A stretch of 64,000 nucleotides of DNA, from assembly GCF_002900095.1 (NCBI RefSeq), contig NZ_LLKN01000003.1, forward strand, positions 62,001-126,000, given 5' to 3'. Made by a program: the position numbers and the translations under genes. The notes under the pieces were generated by a model. It saw nothing but the letters and a program-made list of their open reading frames with translations, was not told where the DNA came from and did not search any database. Positions 51,475-60,096 of the stretch are shown in pieces (positions within the stretch are counted from its first letter, which is position 1; each line of letters begins with the position of its first letter). Source of the DNA: Salegentibacter mishustinae (GTDB lineage: Bacteria; Bacteroidota; Bacteroidia; Flavobacteriales; Flavobacteriaceae).

Positions 51475-51492
51475 CAAATTCAAAATTTAATT

Positions 51493-52710
51493 ATGCGGTT
51501 ACACAGGAATTTGGTTTTCGCAACCATGGATGCCTTAAATGAAATTTTTAATAATGGTAAATATGCCGACAAGGTCATTGAGCAAACCCTAAAACGTGAT
51601 AAGCGTTGGGGCTCGAGAGATCGTAGTTTTATTGCCGAAACCGTTTACGATATTGTTCGCTGGAAAAGACTTTATGCCGAAATTGCTGAAGTAAAAGAGC
51701 CGTTTGATCGCGAAAATTTATTTCGACTATTTACGGTATGGGCTACCTTGCGAGGAATTACCTTACCAGACTGGCCACAATTTGAAGGCACTCCTACCCG
51801 AAGAATTAAAGGGAAATTTGATAGTTTAAGTAAAATTAGAAAATACCGCGAATCTATTCCCGACTGGATGGATGAGCTTGGAGTAAAAGAACTTGGCGAA
51901 AAAGTTTGGGAAAAAGAGATCGCAGCGCTAAACTTGCAAGCGCCGGTAATTTTAAGAGCCAACACTCTTAAAACTACCAAAGACAAATTACGCAGTGCTC
52001 TTAAGGATGAAGAAATAATTTCTGAACCTTTAAAAGGATATAAAAGCGCTTTAAAACTGGAAGAACGTGGAAACGTTTTTAGAACCCAGGCTTTTAAAAA
52101 CGGCTTTTTTGAAGTTCAGGATGCATCCTCTCAACTTGTAGCTGAATTTCTTGAAGTAGAACCCGGAATGCGCGTGGTTGATACTTGTGCCGGTGCCGGC
52201 GGGAAAACGCTTCACCTGGCTGCTTTAATGGAAAACAAAGGCCAGATTATCGCTACCGATATCTACGGAAATAAACTTAAAGAACTTAAACGCCGCGCCA
52301 AACGTGCCGGCGCTCACAATATAGATCCGCGTGCAATTGATTCTACAAAAGTGATCAAAAAACTTTACGGAACTGCAGATCGCGTACTTATAGATTCCCC
52401 TTGTAGCGGACTCGGAGTTTTAAGCAGAAATCCAGATGCTAAATGGAAATTGCAACCTGAATTTATAGATAGGCTTATAAAAACCCAGGCCCAAATAATT
52501 GAAACTTACTCTCGCATTGTAAAACCGGGAGGAAAAATGGTTTACGCAACCTGTTCGGTTTTACCTTCTGAAAACGAGAAGCAAGTCGAAAATTTCTTAA
52601 AGAATACCGAAGAAGGGAAAAAATTCAAATTGGTTAAAGAACAAAAGATACTTTCTTCTGAAACCGGTTTTGATGGATTCTATATGGCACTTTTAGAGAA
52701 AAAAGCTTAA
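51493..52710 (+). CDS. RsmB/NOP family RNA cytosine-5 methyltransferase
   Basis: A protein of 405 residues from ATG 51493 (M-R-L-H-R-N-L-V-F). The N-terminal part is NusB-like helical (about 1-140); the C-terminal methyltransferase has the SAM motif D-T-C-A-G-A-G-G-K-T, the D-S-P-C-S-G-L-G motif IV cysteine and V-Y-A-T-C-S-V motif VI catalytic cysteine. Such enzymes methylate cytosine C5 in rRNA (RsmB: C967 in E. coli) or tRNA. Substrate not proven, but the domain order supports rRNA methylation. Single gene with a good promoter. Confidence 0.92.
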   Translation: MRLHRNLVFATMDALNEIFNNGKYADKVIEQTLKRDKRWGSRDRSFIAETVYDIVRWKRLYAEIAEVKEPFDRENLFRLFTVWATLRGITLPDWPQFEGTPTRRIKGKFDSLSKIRKYRESIPDWMDELGVKELGEKVWEKEIAALNLQAPVILRANTLKTTKDKLRSALKDEEIISEPLKGYKSALKLEERGNVFRTQAFKNGFFEVQDASSQLVAEFLEVEPGMRVVDTCAGAGGKTLHLAALMENKGQIIATDIYGNKLKELKRRAKRAGAHNIDPRAIDSTKVIKKLYGTADRVLIDSPCSGLGVLSRNPDAKWKLQPEFIDRLIKTQAQIIETYSRIVKPGGKMVYATCSVLPSENEKQVENFLKNTEEGKKFKLVKEQKILSSETGFDGFYMALLEKKA

Positions 52711-52784
52711 GGGTTTATACCCAAATTTTTTGATTGAATCAATTTCAGGTGGAATCCTTTTATTTTACCCGAAATTGATTCCTG

Positions 52785-53354
52785 ATGAAAAAATATTACT
52801 TTATACTCCTTTCTATATTTATTTATTCCTGTTCCGAAGATAAAGCTACGCTTCCTGAAGAACTTCCACCGGAAAATAATTTTTCTACTGAAATCTTCTT
52901 TTCAGAATATATTGAGGGCACTTCCTTCAATAAAGCACTCGAAATTGTAAATCTTACAGGGGAAAATATCGATCTGGAAGCTGAAGCTTATTCAATTAGA
53001 AAACAATCTAATGGCGCAGGCGACTGGATGGGAGAAGTTATCCTTCAAGGCAATCTAGCTCATAATTCAACTTTCGTTATCGCTAATGAGTCTGCAGATA
53101 TTTCTGAAATCACGTCTAAATCCAATCAATTAAAAACCGGCGCACCACTAGATTTTAACGGCAACGATCCTGTAGGGCTTTTTAAAGATGGAGAATTAGT
53201 AGATATAATTGGGCAAATGGATAATCCTGAAGATTTTGCCAAAGACCAAACCTTAAGAAGAAAACAATCTATAACAGAACCTTCTCTTGAATACAAAGCT
53301 GAAGATTGGAACGTTTATGAAACTAATAATGTAGAAGATTTGAGCAATTACTAA
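52785..53354 (+). CDS. Lamin-tail domain lipoprotein
   Basis: A lipoprotein of 189 residues (lipobox Y-S-C, Cys at 16). The mature part has the lamin-tail (LTD) pattern I-F-F-S-E-Y-I-E-G-T and K-A-L-E-I-V-N-L-T-G, an immunoglobulin-like beta domain found in many exported Bacteroidetes proteins and endonucleases. Here the domain stands alone, without an attached nuclease. Surface attachment and a binding role are inferred. It is followed by 351 bases without a gene. Confidence 0.82.
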   Translation: MKKYYFILLSIFIYSCSEDKATLPEELPPENNFSTEIFFSEYIEGTSFNKALEIVNLTGENIDLEAEAYSIRKQSNGAGDWMGEVILQGNLAHNSTFVIANESADISEITSKSNQLKTGAPLDFNGNDPVGLFKDGELVDIIGQMDNPEDFAKDQTLRRKQSITEPSLEYKAEDWNVYETNNVEDLSNY

Positions 53355-53465
53355 AGCTTTTTCCTTATTTCTGCAAGGGGGTGTTTTAGGTATCATCAGG
53401 GAAGTCCATATATTCCGAAAAAATAACTCGCCAGGAATAAACAAATATTTAGATGTGGTAATTTT

Positions 53466-53541
53466 CCTGCAAGGTCTTTTTTCTACCTTGTAGGTTTTGT
53501 TTCAAATATTGAAACCTACACGATTGAAAGAACCTTGCAGG
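53466..53541. repeat. Nested intergenic hairpin
   Basis: Outer arms CCTGCAAGGT (53466-53475) and its complement near 53532-53541 enclose an inner hairpin with TGTAGGTTT and AAACCTACA and a loop containing TTTCAAATATTGAAA. The two nested stems resemble CCTTGCAAGGTTT-type repeats of Bacteroidetes intergenic DNA. It is not at a gene end and has no T run, so it is not a simple terminator. Confidence 0.55.
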
Positions 53542-53666
53542 AAGTCAGTGCATATTCTTTCGGTATGTATAAAAAATTCGACACATTAAAAATATTAGTA
53601 AATTCGTGGCAAAACTTCCACAATATTTTCTGTATTAACTTCCTGAAATATTTCCCGTAAAAAACC

Positions 53667-53674
53667 TAAATTTG
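53667..53674 (+). promoter_or_regulatory. -7 box of purL promoter
   Basis: TAAATTTG fits TAnnTTTG and lies 31 bases before the ATG of purL. A -33 box is not obvious. Confidence 0.45.
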
Positions 53675-53705
53675 TGCTTATTCGAACAACACAAAACAAC
53701 ATAGA

Positions 53706-56700
53706 ATGATCCTTTTCTTTGGAGACCAGGCCACCAAGGTTTTTGCGGTAGAAACGCATACCAACCTTACGGCTCAAGACATCACAAAATTAAACTGGCT
53801 TTTTGGCAATACACAACAAATCAACAAATCTGCTCTGGCAGATTTTTTTGTTGGTCCCCGTGCCGCAATGATTACGCCCTGGAGTACTAACGCGGTAGAG
53901 ATTACCGAGAATATGGGCATTCACGGAATTATTAGAATTGAGGAGTTCTTGCGAATAGATAAGAACTACCACGATTTTGATCCGATGCTTTCCCAAAAAT
54001 ATGAAGGTTTAGACCAGGATATTTTTGATATTCATATCAATCCCGAGCCGATCATTGAAATAGATGATATTGCAGCATACAACCAGCAGGAAGGTCTCGC
54101 ACTTAATGTAGAAGAGGTTGCTTATTTACAGGGATTAGCCAATAAATTAGGCCGAAAACTTACCGATTCTGAAGTTTTTGGTTTCTCACAAGTGAATTCT
54201 GAACATTGCCGCCACAAGATCTTTAATGGCACTTTTGTGATTGATGGAGAAGAAAAACCTAGCTCGTTGTTTAAAATGATCAGGAAAACTTCGGAAGAAA
54301 ATCCGAACGAGATCGTTTCAGCATATAAGGATAATGTAGCTTTTATAAATGGCCCACGAGTGCAACAATTTGCCCCGAAACTTCCAGACGTTCCTGAATT
54401 TTACGAAAATAAGGATTTTGATTCGGTTATTTCCATAAAAGCCGAAACCCATAATTTCCCCACTACGGTAGAACCTTTTAATGGTGCTGCCACCGGAAGC
54501 GGGGGCGAAATTCGTGACCGACTTGCCGGAGGTAAGGGTTCTTTACCTTTAGCCGGAACAGCAGTTTATATGACATCTTATTCCAGGCTTGATAAAGACC
54601 GAAAATGGGAAAATGGGATGAAAGAACGCGATTGGTTGTACCAAACGCCGATGGATATTTTGATCAAAGCTTCTAACGGAGCTTCAGATTTTGGAAATAA
54701 ATTCGGACAACCTTTAATTTCTGGTTCTGTACTGACTTTTGAGCATTCAGAGCATCAACGAAATCTAGGTTACGATAAAGTAATTATGCTTGCCGGTGGA
54801 ATTGGCTATGGAAAAGCCAACCAGGCGCAAAAAGATATTCCGAAGAAAGATGATAAAATAGTAATTCTTGGTGGTGAAAATTACCGGATTGGAATGGGCG
54901 GTGCCGCAGTTTCTTCAGCAGATACCGGGGAGTTTGGAAGCGGTATTGAATTAAACGCTATTCAAAGAGCCAACCCAGAAATGCAAAAACGTGCTTCAAA
55001 CGCAGTACGTGGAATGGTAGAAAGCGAAGAAAACCCAATTGTTTCTATTCACGATCACGGTGCGGGCGGACATTTAAACTGCCTTAGCGAACTCGTAGAA
55101 GAAACAGGAGGAAAAATAGATTTAGATAAATTACCTGTTGGTGATCCTACGCTTTCCGCAAAAGAAATCATAGGAAACGAATCCCAGGAAAGAATGGGCT
55201 TGGTAATTGGCGGTGAAAATTACGAAATCCTTCGCAGGGTTTCAGAACGCGAGCGCTCTCCTATTTACCAGGTTGGCGAGGTAACCGGCGACCACAGGTT
55301 TACTTTTGAAGGATCAAAATCAGGTCAAAAACCAATGGACCTGGAACTTTCTGATATGTTTGGAAGTTCGCCAAAGACCATTATGGAAGATACATCGGTT
55401 AATAGAAATTATGACGATGTAGTTTATTCTTCAGAAAATATAAAAGATTATCTAACTCAAGTCCTTCAACTCGAAGCCGTTGCCTGTAAAGATTGGTTGA
55501 CCAACAAAGTTGACCGTTGTGTAACCGGGCGTGTAGCTAAACAGCAAACCGCAGGCCCCTTGCAACTTCCTCTAAACAATTGCGGGGTGATGGCACTGGA
55601 TTATAATGGAAAAGAAGGTGTGGCGACCTCAATTGGTCATTCCCCTGTTTCAGCATTAGTTGATCCCGTTGCGGGTTCTAAAAATTCTATTGGCGAGGCC
55701 CTTTCCAATATTATTTGGGCACCATTGGAGAAAGGTTTAAAATCTGTTTCCCTTTCTGCAAACTGGATGTGGCCTTGTAATAACGAAGGCGAAGATGCCA
55801 GGCTTTATGAAGCCGTTCAAGGGGTTTCAGATTTTGCGATCTCCCTGGGAATAAATGTTCCTACCGGGAAAGATTCGCTTTCTATGAAACAGCGCTATAA
55901 AGATGGCGAGGTGCTTTCTCCGGGAACGGTAATCATTTCGGCAGCCGGGCATTGTGATGATATTAGTAAAGTAGTAGAACCTGTTTTACAAAAAAATGGA
56001 GGAGATATTTATTACATCAATTTATCTCAAGACAGTTTTAAACTTGGAGGATCTTCTTTTGCTCAAATTCTGAATAAAGTCGGGAAAGAAGTACCTACGA
56101 TAAAAGACGATAAGAAATTTGCCGATGCTTTTTATAACATCCAGGGCTTAATTAAGCAGGATCTAATTCTTGCCGGGCACGATGTGGCTTCAGGCGGATT
56201 AATTACCACGCTTTTAGAAATGTGCTTTGCAGATAATAATCTTGGCGCCGATTTAGACCTTTCAGCATTAAATGAAAAAGACAGTGTTAAGCTCCTTTTT
56301 AATGAAAACTGCGGAATTGTTTTCCAGGCAAAAGATGATACGGCTGAAAAAGTACTTAGCGATAACAAAATTGAATTCTTTAAAATAGGAAAGGTTACCG
56401 AAGGAAACGAACTGCAAATTAAAAACGGTTCAGGAAATCTGAATTTCAATATTTCTGAATTGCGTGATGTTTGGTATAAAACTTCTTTCTTATTAGATCA
56501 AAAACAAAGTGGTGTAGATAAAGCTACCGAGAGATTCAATAATTATAAGAATCAGCCGCTGGAATTTAAATTTCCAAAGAATTTTACAGGACTTCTCGAC
56601 TCCGCTCGAAGTGATAAGAAACGTATTAAAGCAGCGATTATTCGGGAAAAAGGTTCTAATTCTGAACGCGAAATGGCCAGAGCGATGCATTTGGCAGGTT

Positions 56701-57371
56701 TTGATGTGAAAGACGTGCATATGACGGATTTAATTTCGGGAAGAGAAACTTTGGAAGATATTAGATTCATTGCCGCTGTTGGTGGGTTCTCTAACTCTGA
56801 TGTTCTTGGAAGTGCCAAAGGTTGGGCCGGGGCATTCTTGTACAATGAAAAGGCAAAAACCGCTCTTGACAATTTCTTTAGCAAAACAGATACTCTATCT
56901 CTAGGCGTTTGTAATGGGTGCCAGCTTTTCGTAGAATTAGGATTAATAAATCCTGAGGACGAAGAAAAGCCAAAAATGCTTCCTAACTCTTCACACAAGT
57001 TTGAGTGTAATTTTACTTCGGTAGAAATAAAAGAAAACAATTCTGTGATGCTTGGCTCACTTGCCGGAAGTAAACTCGGAATTTGGGCAGCACACGGTGA
57101 AGGGAAGTTTAGCTTTCCGTATAAAAAAGAGCATTATAATATTGTTGGAGAATATGGCTATGATAAATACCCGGCTAACCCCAACGGCTCCAATCACAAC
57201 ACCGCGATGTTAACCGATTATTCTGGAAGGCATTTGGTAATGATGCCGCATTTAGAACGTTCTACTTTCCCCTGGAACTGGGCATATTATCCAAAAGACA
57301 GGAAAGATGATAAAGTGAGCCCGTGGCTGGAAGCTTTTGTAAATGCCAGAAAGTGGCTGGAGGAAAAATAA
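53706..57371 (+). CDS. purL: Phosphoribosylformylglycinamidine synthase
   Basis: A large-form PurL of 1221 residues: N-terminal PurS-like domain, two ATP-binding synthase halves, and a C-terminal class I glutamine amidotransferase domain with nucleophile Cys in L-G-V-C-N-G-C-Q-L and His/Glu in M-P-H-L-E-R. The signature V-N-S-E-H-C-R-H-K-I-F and K-A-E-T-H-N-F-P-T are present. It converts FGAR plus glutamine to FGAM in purine synthesis. Length matches the single-chain E. coli type. It stands alone with its own promoter and terminator. Confidence 0.97.
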   Translation: MILFFGDQATKVFAVETHTNLTAQDITKLNWLFGNTQQINKSALADFFVGPRAAMITPWSTNAVEITENMGIHGIIRIEEFLRIDKNYHDFDPMLSQKYEGLDQDIFDIHINPEPIIEIDDIAAYNQQEGLALNVEEVAYLQGLANKLGRKLTDSEVFGFSQVNSEHCRHKIFNGTFVIDGEEKPSSLFKMIRKTSEENPNEIVSAYKDNVAFINGPRVQQFAPKLPDVPEFYENKDFDSVISIKAETHNFPTTVEPFNGAATGSGGEIRDRLAGGKGSLPLAGTAVYMTSYSRLDKDRKWENGMKERDWLYQTPMDILIKASNGASDFGNKFGQPLISGSVLTFEHSEHQRNLGYDKVIMLAGGIGYGKANQAQKDIPKKDDKIVILGGENYRIGMGGAAVSSADTGEFGSGIELNAIQRANPEMQKRASNAVRGMVESEENPIVSIHDHGAGGHLNCLSELVEETGGKIDLDKLPVGDPTLSAKEIIGNESQERMGLVIGGENYEILRRVSERERSPIYQVGEVTGDHRFTFEGSKSGQKPMDLELSDMFGSSPKTIMEDTSVNRNYDDVVYSSENIKDYLTQVLQLEAVACKDWLTNKVDRCVTGRVAKQQTAGPLQLPLNNCGVMALDYNGKEGVATSIGHSPVSALVDPVAGSKNSIGEALSNIIWAPLEKGLKSVSLSANWMWPCNNEGEDARLYEAVQGVSDFAISLGINVPTGKDSLSMKQRYKDGEVLSPGTVIISAAGHCDDISKVVEPVLQKNGGDIYYINLSQDSFKLGGSSFAQILNKVGKEVPTIKDDKKFADAFYNIQGLIKQDLILAGHDVASGGLITTLLEMCFADNNLGADLDLSALNEKDSVKLLFNENCGIVFQAKDDTAEKVLSDNKIEFFKIGKVTEGNELQIKNGSGNLNFNISELRDVWYKTSFLLDQKQSGVDKATERFNNYKNQPLEFKFPKNFTGLLDSARSDKKRIKAAIIREKGSNSEREMARAMHLAGFDVKDVHMTDLISGRETLEDIRFIAAVGGFSNSDVLGSAKGWAGAFLYNEKAKTALDNFFSKTDTLSLGVCNGCQLFVELGLINPEDEEKPKMLPNSSHKFECNFTSVEIKENNSVMLGSLAGSKLGIWAAHGEGKFSFPYKKEHYNIVGEYGYDKYPANPNGSNHNTAMLTDYSGRHLVMMPHLERSTFPWNWAYYPKDRKDDKVSPWLEAFVNARKWLEEK

Positions 57372-57390
57372 ATTTTAATCATTATAGTTT

Positions 57391-57426
57391 AAAAACGCCC
57401 GATAATATTTTTTATCGGGCGTTTTT
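57391..57426 (+). terminator. Terminator of purL
   Basis: Arms AAAAACGCCCGATAA and TTATCGGGCGTTTTT around a short T-rich loop. Confidence 0.92.
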
Positions 57427-57553
57427 ATTTCTGAATTAACCAGGTGATTATCAAATTAATAAATCAACATTCGCAAAGAGCTTCCTCTCACTTTCATTAC
57501 TCCCATTTGTCAAATAATTTATATTCTTATTAATATATCTACGTTTATTTTAA

Positions 57554-57570
57554 TATTTCAATTTGAAATA
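57554..57570. promoter_or_regulatory. Perfect palindrome upstream of the acyl-CoA ligase gene
   Basis: TATTTCAATTTGAAATA has eight-base perfect arms around one T. It lies 48 bases before the ATG of the ligase gene, in the position expected for an operator controlling fatty-acid activation. Confidence 0.45.
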
Positions 57571-57618
57571 GGTTACAAATTTGCTATTTTGCAAAGCATA
57601 TAATAATTCTACACCTAA

Positions 57619-59400
57619 ATGGATAAACCAACAAGACTATTTGATTTCCCATACTTTCAGCTGGAAAAACACGCTTTAGAAAAAGCTTTAGTCACAAAAT
57701 ATGATGGTACCTGGAAGGCCATTTCTACCCAGGAGTATATAGACAGGGCAAATGCCGTAAGTCGGGGATTATTACGACTTGGCATAAAACCAAACGATAA
57801 AATCGCCATAATTTCTACCAGTAACCGAACTGAATGGAATATTATGGATATTGGGGTGTTACAAACCGGTGCGCAAACGGTACCAATTTATCCTACAATT
57901 TCTGAAGAAGATTACCAGTATGTACTGGATCACAGTGAAGCTGTATTCTGTTTTGTTTCAGATAAAGAAGTATTAGGAAAACTGAATTCCATAAAACAAG
58001 ACACCAAACTAAAAGAGGTCTATACCTTTGATGAAATAGAAGGCACAAAAAATTGGAAAGAGGTTCTTGAACTTGGAGAAGACAAAAGCAACCAGGATGA
58101 AGTTGAGCAAATAAAGAAGGCTGTCAGGCCAGACGACCTTGCAACTTTGATCTACACTTCTGGAACTACCGGAAGACCAAAAGGTGTTATGCTTTCACAT
58201 AATAACCTTGTAAGCAATGTATTAGACAGTGCCGAGCGAGTTCCGTTTGAAAGAGGAACTTATGTAGCGCTTAGTTTTTTGCCGGTTTGCCACGTATTTG
58301 AGCGCATGATACTTTATTTATATCAGTACTATTCGGTTTCTATTCATTTTGCTGAATCTATAGAAAAGATTAGTGATAATCTTAAAGAAGTAAAACCTCA
58401 TGTTATCACGGCAGTACCAAGACTATTAGAAAAAGTTTACGATAAAATTATCGCTAAAGGTTCTACCGTTGGTGGAATTAAACAAAAGCTATTTTTCTGG
58501 GCTGTTGAGCTTGGTTTAGAATATGAACCATACGGCCAAAACGGATGGTGGTATGAAACCCGACTTAAACTGGCTAGAAAACTAATTTTCTCTAAGTGGA
58601 AAGAAGGTTTAGGTGGAAATATTGAATTAATCGTTTCTGGATCTGCCGCGCTTCAACCGCGTTTAGCCCGTGTTTTTGCCGCGGCCGATATTCCGGTAAT
58701 GGAAGGTTATGGATTAACTGAAACCTCCCCGGTAATTGCGGTTAATGATCAAAGAAATAAAGGCTTTAGAATTGGAACGGTAGGAAGACCAATTAGAAAC
58801 GTAGAAGTTAAAATTGCTGAAGACGGCGAAATTCTCGCAAAAGGACCAAATGTTATGCTTGGCTATTATAAGGAGCCAGAGAAAACAAAAGAAGTCCTAA
58901 ATGGAGATCACTTTTTCCATACCGGCGATATTGGAGAATTAGATAAAGACGGATTTTTAAAGATCACCGATCGTAAAAAGGAAATGTTTAAAACTTCAGG
59001 TGGAAAATACGTAGCTCCTCAAATTATTGAAAACACGATGAAGCAATCACGCTTTATCGAACAAATTATGGTAATTGGAGATGGCGAAAAAATGCCTGCA
59101 GCTTTAATCCAACCAAACTTTGAATTTATCCAGGAATGGGCAAAACGTAAAAATCTAGATATCGGCGATGGTTCTGAAAAGGCTATTGCAGAAAACGACC
59201 AGGTTAAAGAACGTATTCAGGAAGAAGTAGATTTTTACAACGAGAAGTTTGGTAAGTGGGAACGTATAAAGGTTATAGAGCTTACCGGAGAAGTTTGGGG
59301 TATTGAGGAGGGCCACCTCACTCCTACTATGAAGCTAAAAAGGCGAAATATAAAAGATCGCTACAAAAAATTATACGAGAAAATCTACAGACCTATGTAA
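57619..59400 (+). CDS. Long-chain fatty acid-CoA ligase (AMP-binding)
   Basis: A protein of 593 residues in the ANL superfamily. The P-loop-like Y-T-S-G-T-T-G-R-P-K-G motif lies near 187-197, E-G-Y-G-L-T-E-T-S near 366-374, and the hinge/catalytic D-R-K-K-E-M-F-K near 451-458. The size and segments are those of the AMP-forming long-chain acyl-CoA synthetases of Bacteroidetes. It activates fatty acids with ATP and CoA before beta-oxidation, fitting the MarR-fadN-fadA operon just downstream. Confidence 0.93.
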   Translation: MDKPTRLFDFPYFQLEKHALEKALVTKYDGTWKAISTQEYIDRANAVSRGLLRLGIKPNDKIAIISTSNRTEWNIMDIGVLQTGAQTVPIYPTISEEDYQYVLDHSEAVFCFVSDKEVLGKLNSIKQDTKLKEVYTFDEIEGTKNWKEVLELGEDKSNQDEVEQIKKAVRPDDLATLIYTSGTTGRPKGVMLSHNNLVSNVLDSAERVPFERGTYVALSFLPVCHVFERMILYLYQYYSVSIHFAESIEKISDNLKEVKPHVITAVPRLLEKVYDKIIAKGSTVGGIKQKLFFWAVELGLEYEPYGQNGWWYETRLKLARKLIFSKWKEGLGGNIELIVSGSAALQPRLARVFAAADIPVMEGYGLTETSPVIAVNDQRNKGFRIGTVGRPIRNVEVKIAEDGEILAKGPNVMLGYYKEPEKTKEVLNGDHFFHTGDIGELDKDGFLKITDRKKEMFKTSGGKYVAPQIIENTMKQSRFIEQIMVIGDGEKMPAALIQPNFEFIQEWAKRKNLDIGDGSEKAIAENDQVKERIQEEVDFYNEKFGKWERIKVIELTGEVWGIEEGHLTPTMKLKRRNIKDRYKKLYEKIYRPM

Positions 59401-59424
59401 TCTCAATAATTTAAAATTAAAGTT

Positions 59425-59452
59425 AAAACCCTTCATTATGAAGGGTTTTTTT
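59425..59452 (+). terminator. Terminator of the acyl-CoA ligase gene
   Basis: Arms AAAACCCTTCAT and ATGAAGGGTTTT, then T. Confidence 0.9.
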
Positions 59453-59510
59453 ATGCAATTCTTATAAATTAAGGGAATAAATATAAAGCCCTGATTATTT
59501 ATTCTATTTT

Positions 59511-59526
59511 ATTATGCGTGCATAAT
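59511..59526. promoter_or_regulatory. Probable MarR operator
   Basis: ATTATGCGTGCATAAT is a perfect dyad with seven-base arms around GT. It ends ten bases before the TAACTTTG box of the marR-like gene, so a bound regulator would block the -33 region. The size and symmetry suit MarR-family operators. Binding is inferred. Confidence 0.55.
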
Positions 59527-59536
59527 ATATTTTTCT

Positions 59537-59544
59537 TAACTTTG
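59537..59544 (+). promoter_or_regulatory. -7 box of the MarR-fadN-fadA operon
   Basis: TAACTTTG fits TAnnTTTG and lies 17 bases before the ATG at 59562, directly after the palindrome. Confidence 0.6.
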
Positions 59545-59561
59545 AGAATCAACATTCAAGA

Positions 59562-60014
59562 ATGAAGGAAAAAACAATTGATTATGTATTAAGGGCCACC
59601 TGGATGGCGGTCTCCAAAATGTATAATGAAGAAGCTGGTAAGGCTGGAAGCACCATGTCTACCGGTTTTGCGCTATTAAGTATAGATCCTGAAAATGGAA
59701 CTCCTTCTACCTCCCTTGGCCCCAAAATGGGAATGGAAGCTACAAGCCTATCAAGAATCCTTAAAACGATGGAAGACAAAGGATTAATTCTTCGAAAGAA
59801 AAATCCGAAAGATGGCCGAAGCGTCCTTATTTACTTAACCGATTTTGGAAGAGAAATGCGTGAGTATTCTAAAAAAGTGGTTTTGCGCTTTGATGATGCT
59901 GTAAAGGAAAATGTTTCAGAAGAAGATCTAAAAACCTTTATAGAAGTGGCCAACACAATCCTGAATCTTATTTCAGAAAAGAAAATTTACAAAGAAGAGA
60001 TTAAATTAAAATAA
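59562..60014 (+). CDS. MarR family transcriptional regulator
   Basis: A winged-helix regulator of 150 residues. The DNA-binding region (about 45-105) includes M-E-A-T-S-L-S-R-I-L-K-T-M-E-D-K-G-L-I and the wing N-P-K-D-G-R-S-V-L-I-Y-L-T, typical of MarR. It starts the fatty-acid degradation operon and probably represses it, relieved by acyl-CoA or a fatty acid, as known for other fatty-acid MarR/FadR systems; the ligand is inferred. A palindrome overlaps its own promoter. Confidence 0.9.
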   Translation: MKEKTIDYVLRATWMAVSKMYNEEAGKAGSTMSTGFALLSIDPENGTPSTSLGPKMGMEATSLSRILKTMEDKGLILRKKNPKDGRSVLIYLTDFGREMREYSKKVVLRFDDAVKENVSEEDLKTFIEVANTILNLISEKKIYKEEIKLK

Positions 60015-60096
60015 TAAGTAATAGACCTTACTGATTTCCAAATCGGGAAAGTTTTATTTAGAATCGAAAACCTTATAGTAAAACCAGATAACAATT

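Larger units (their letters stand above)
53355..53705. other. Gene-free region before purL
   Basis: This gap holds a large nested hairpin at 53466-53541 and a TAAATTTG box at 53667-53674 for purL. The remainder is AT-rich without ORFs, repeats or RNA-like structure that I can support. Confidence 0.6.

Noticed and set aside
51472-51492. TTG start for the RsmB-type gene
   Set aside because: The TTG is part of the TACCTTTG promoter box, so it cannot be the translation start of that transcript.
56552-57040. 162-codon minus-strand ORF inside purL
   Set aside because: Lies wholly opposite the glutamine amidotransferase domain of purL; no start context or domain.
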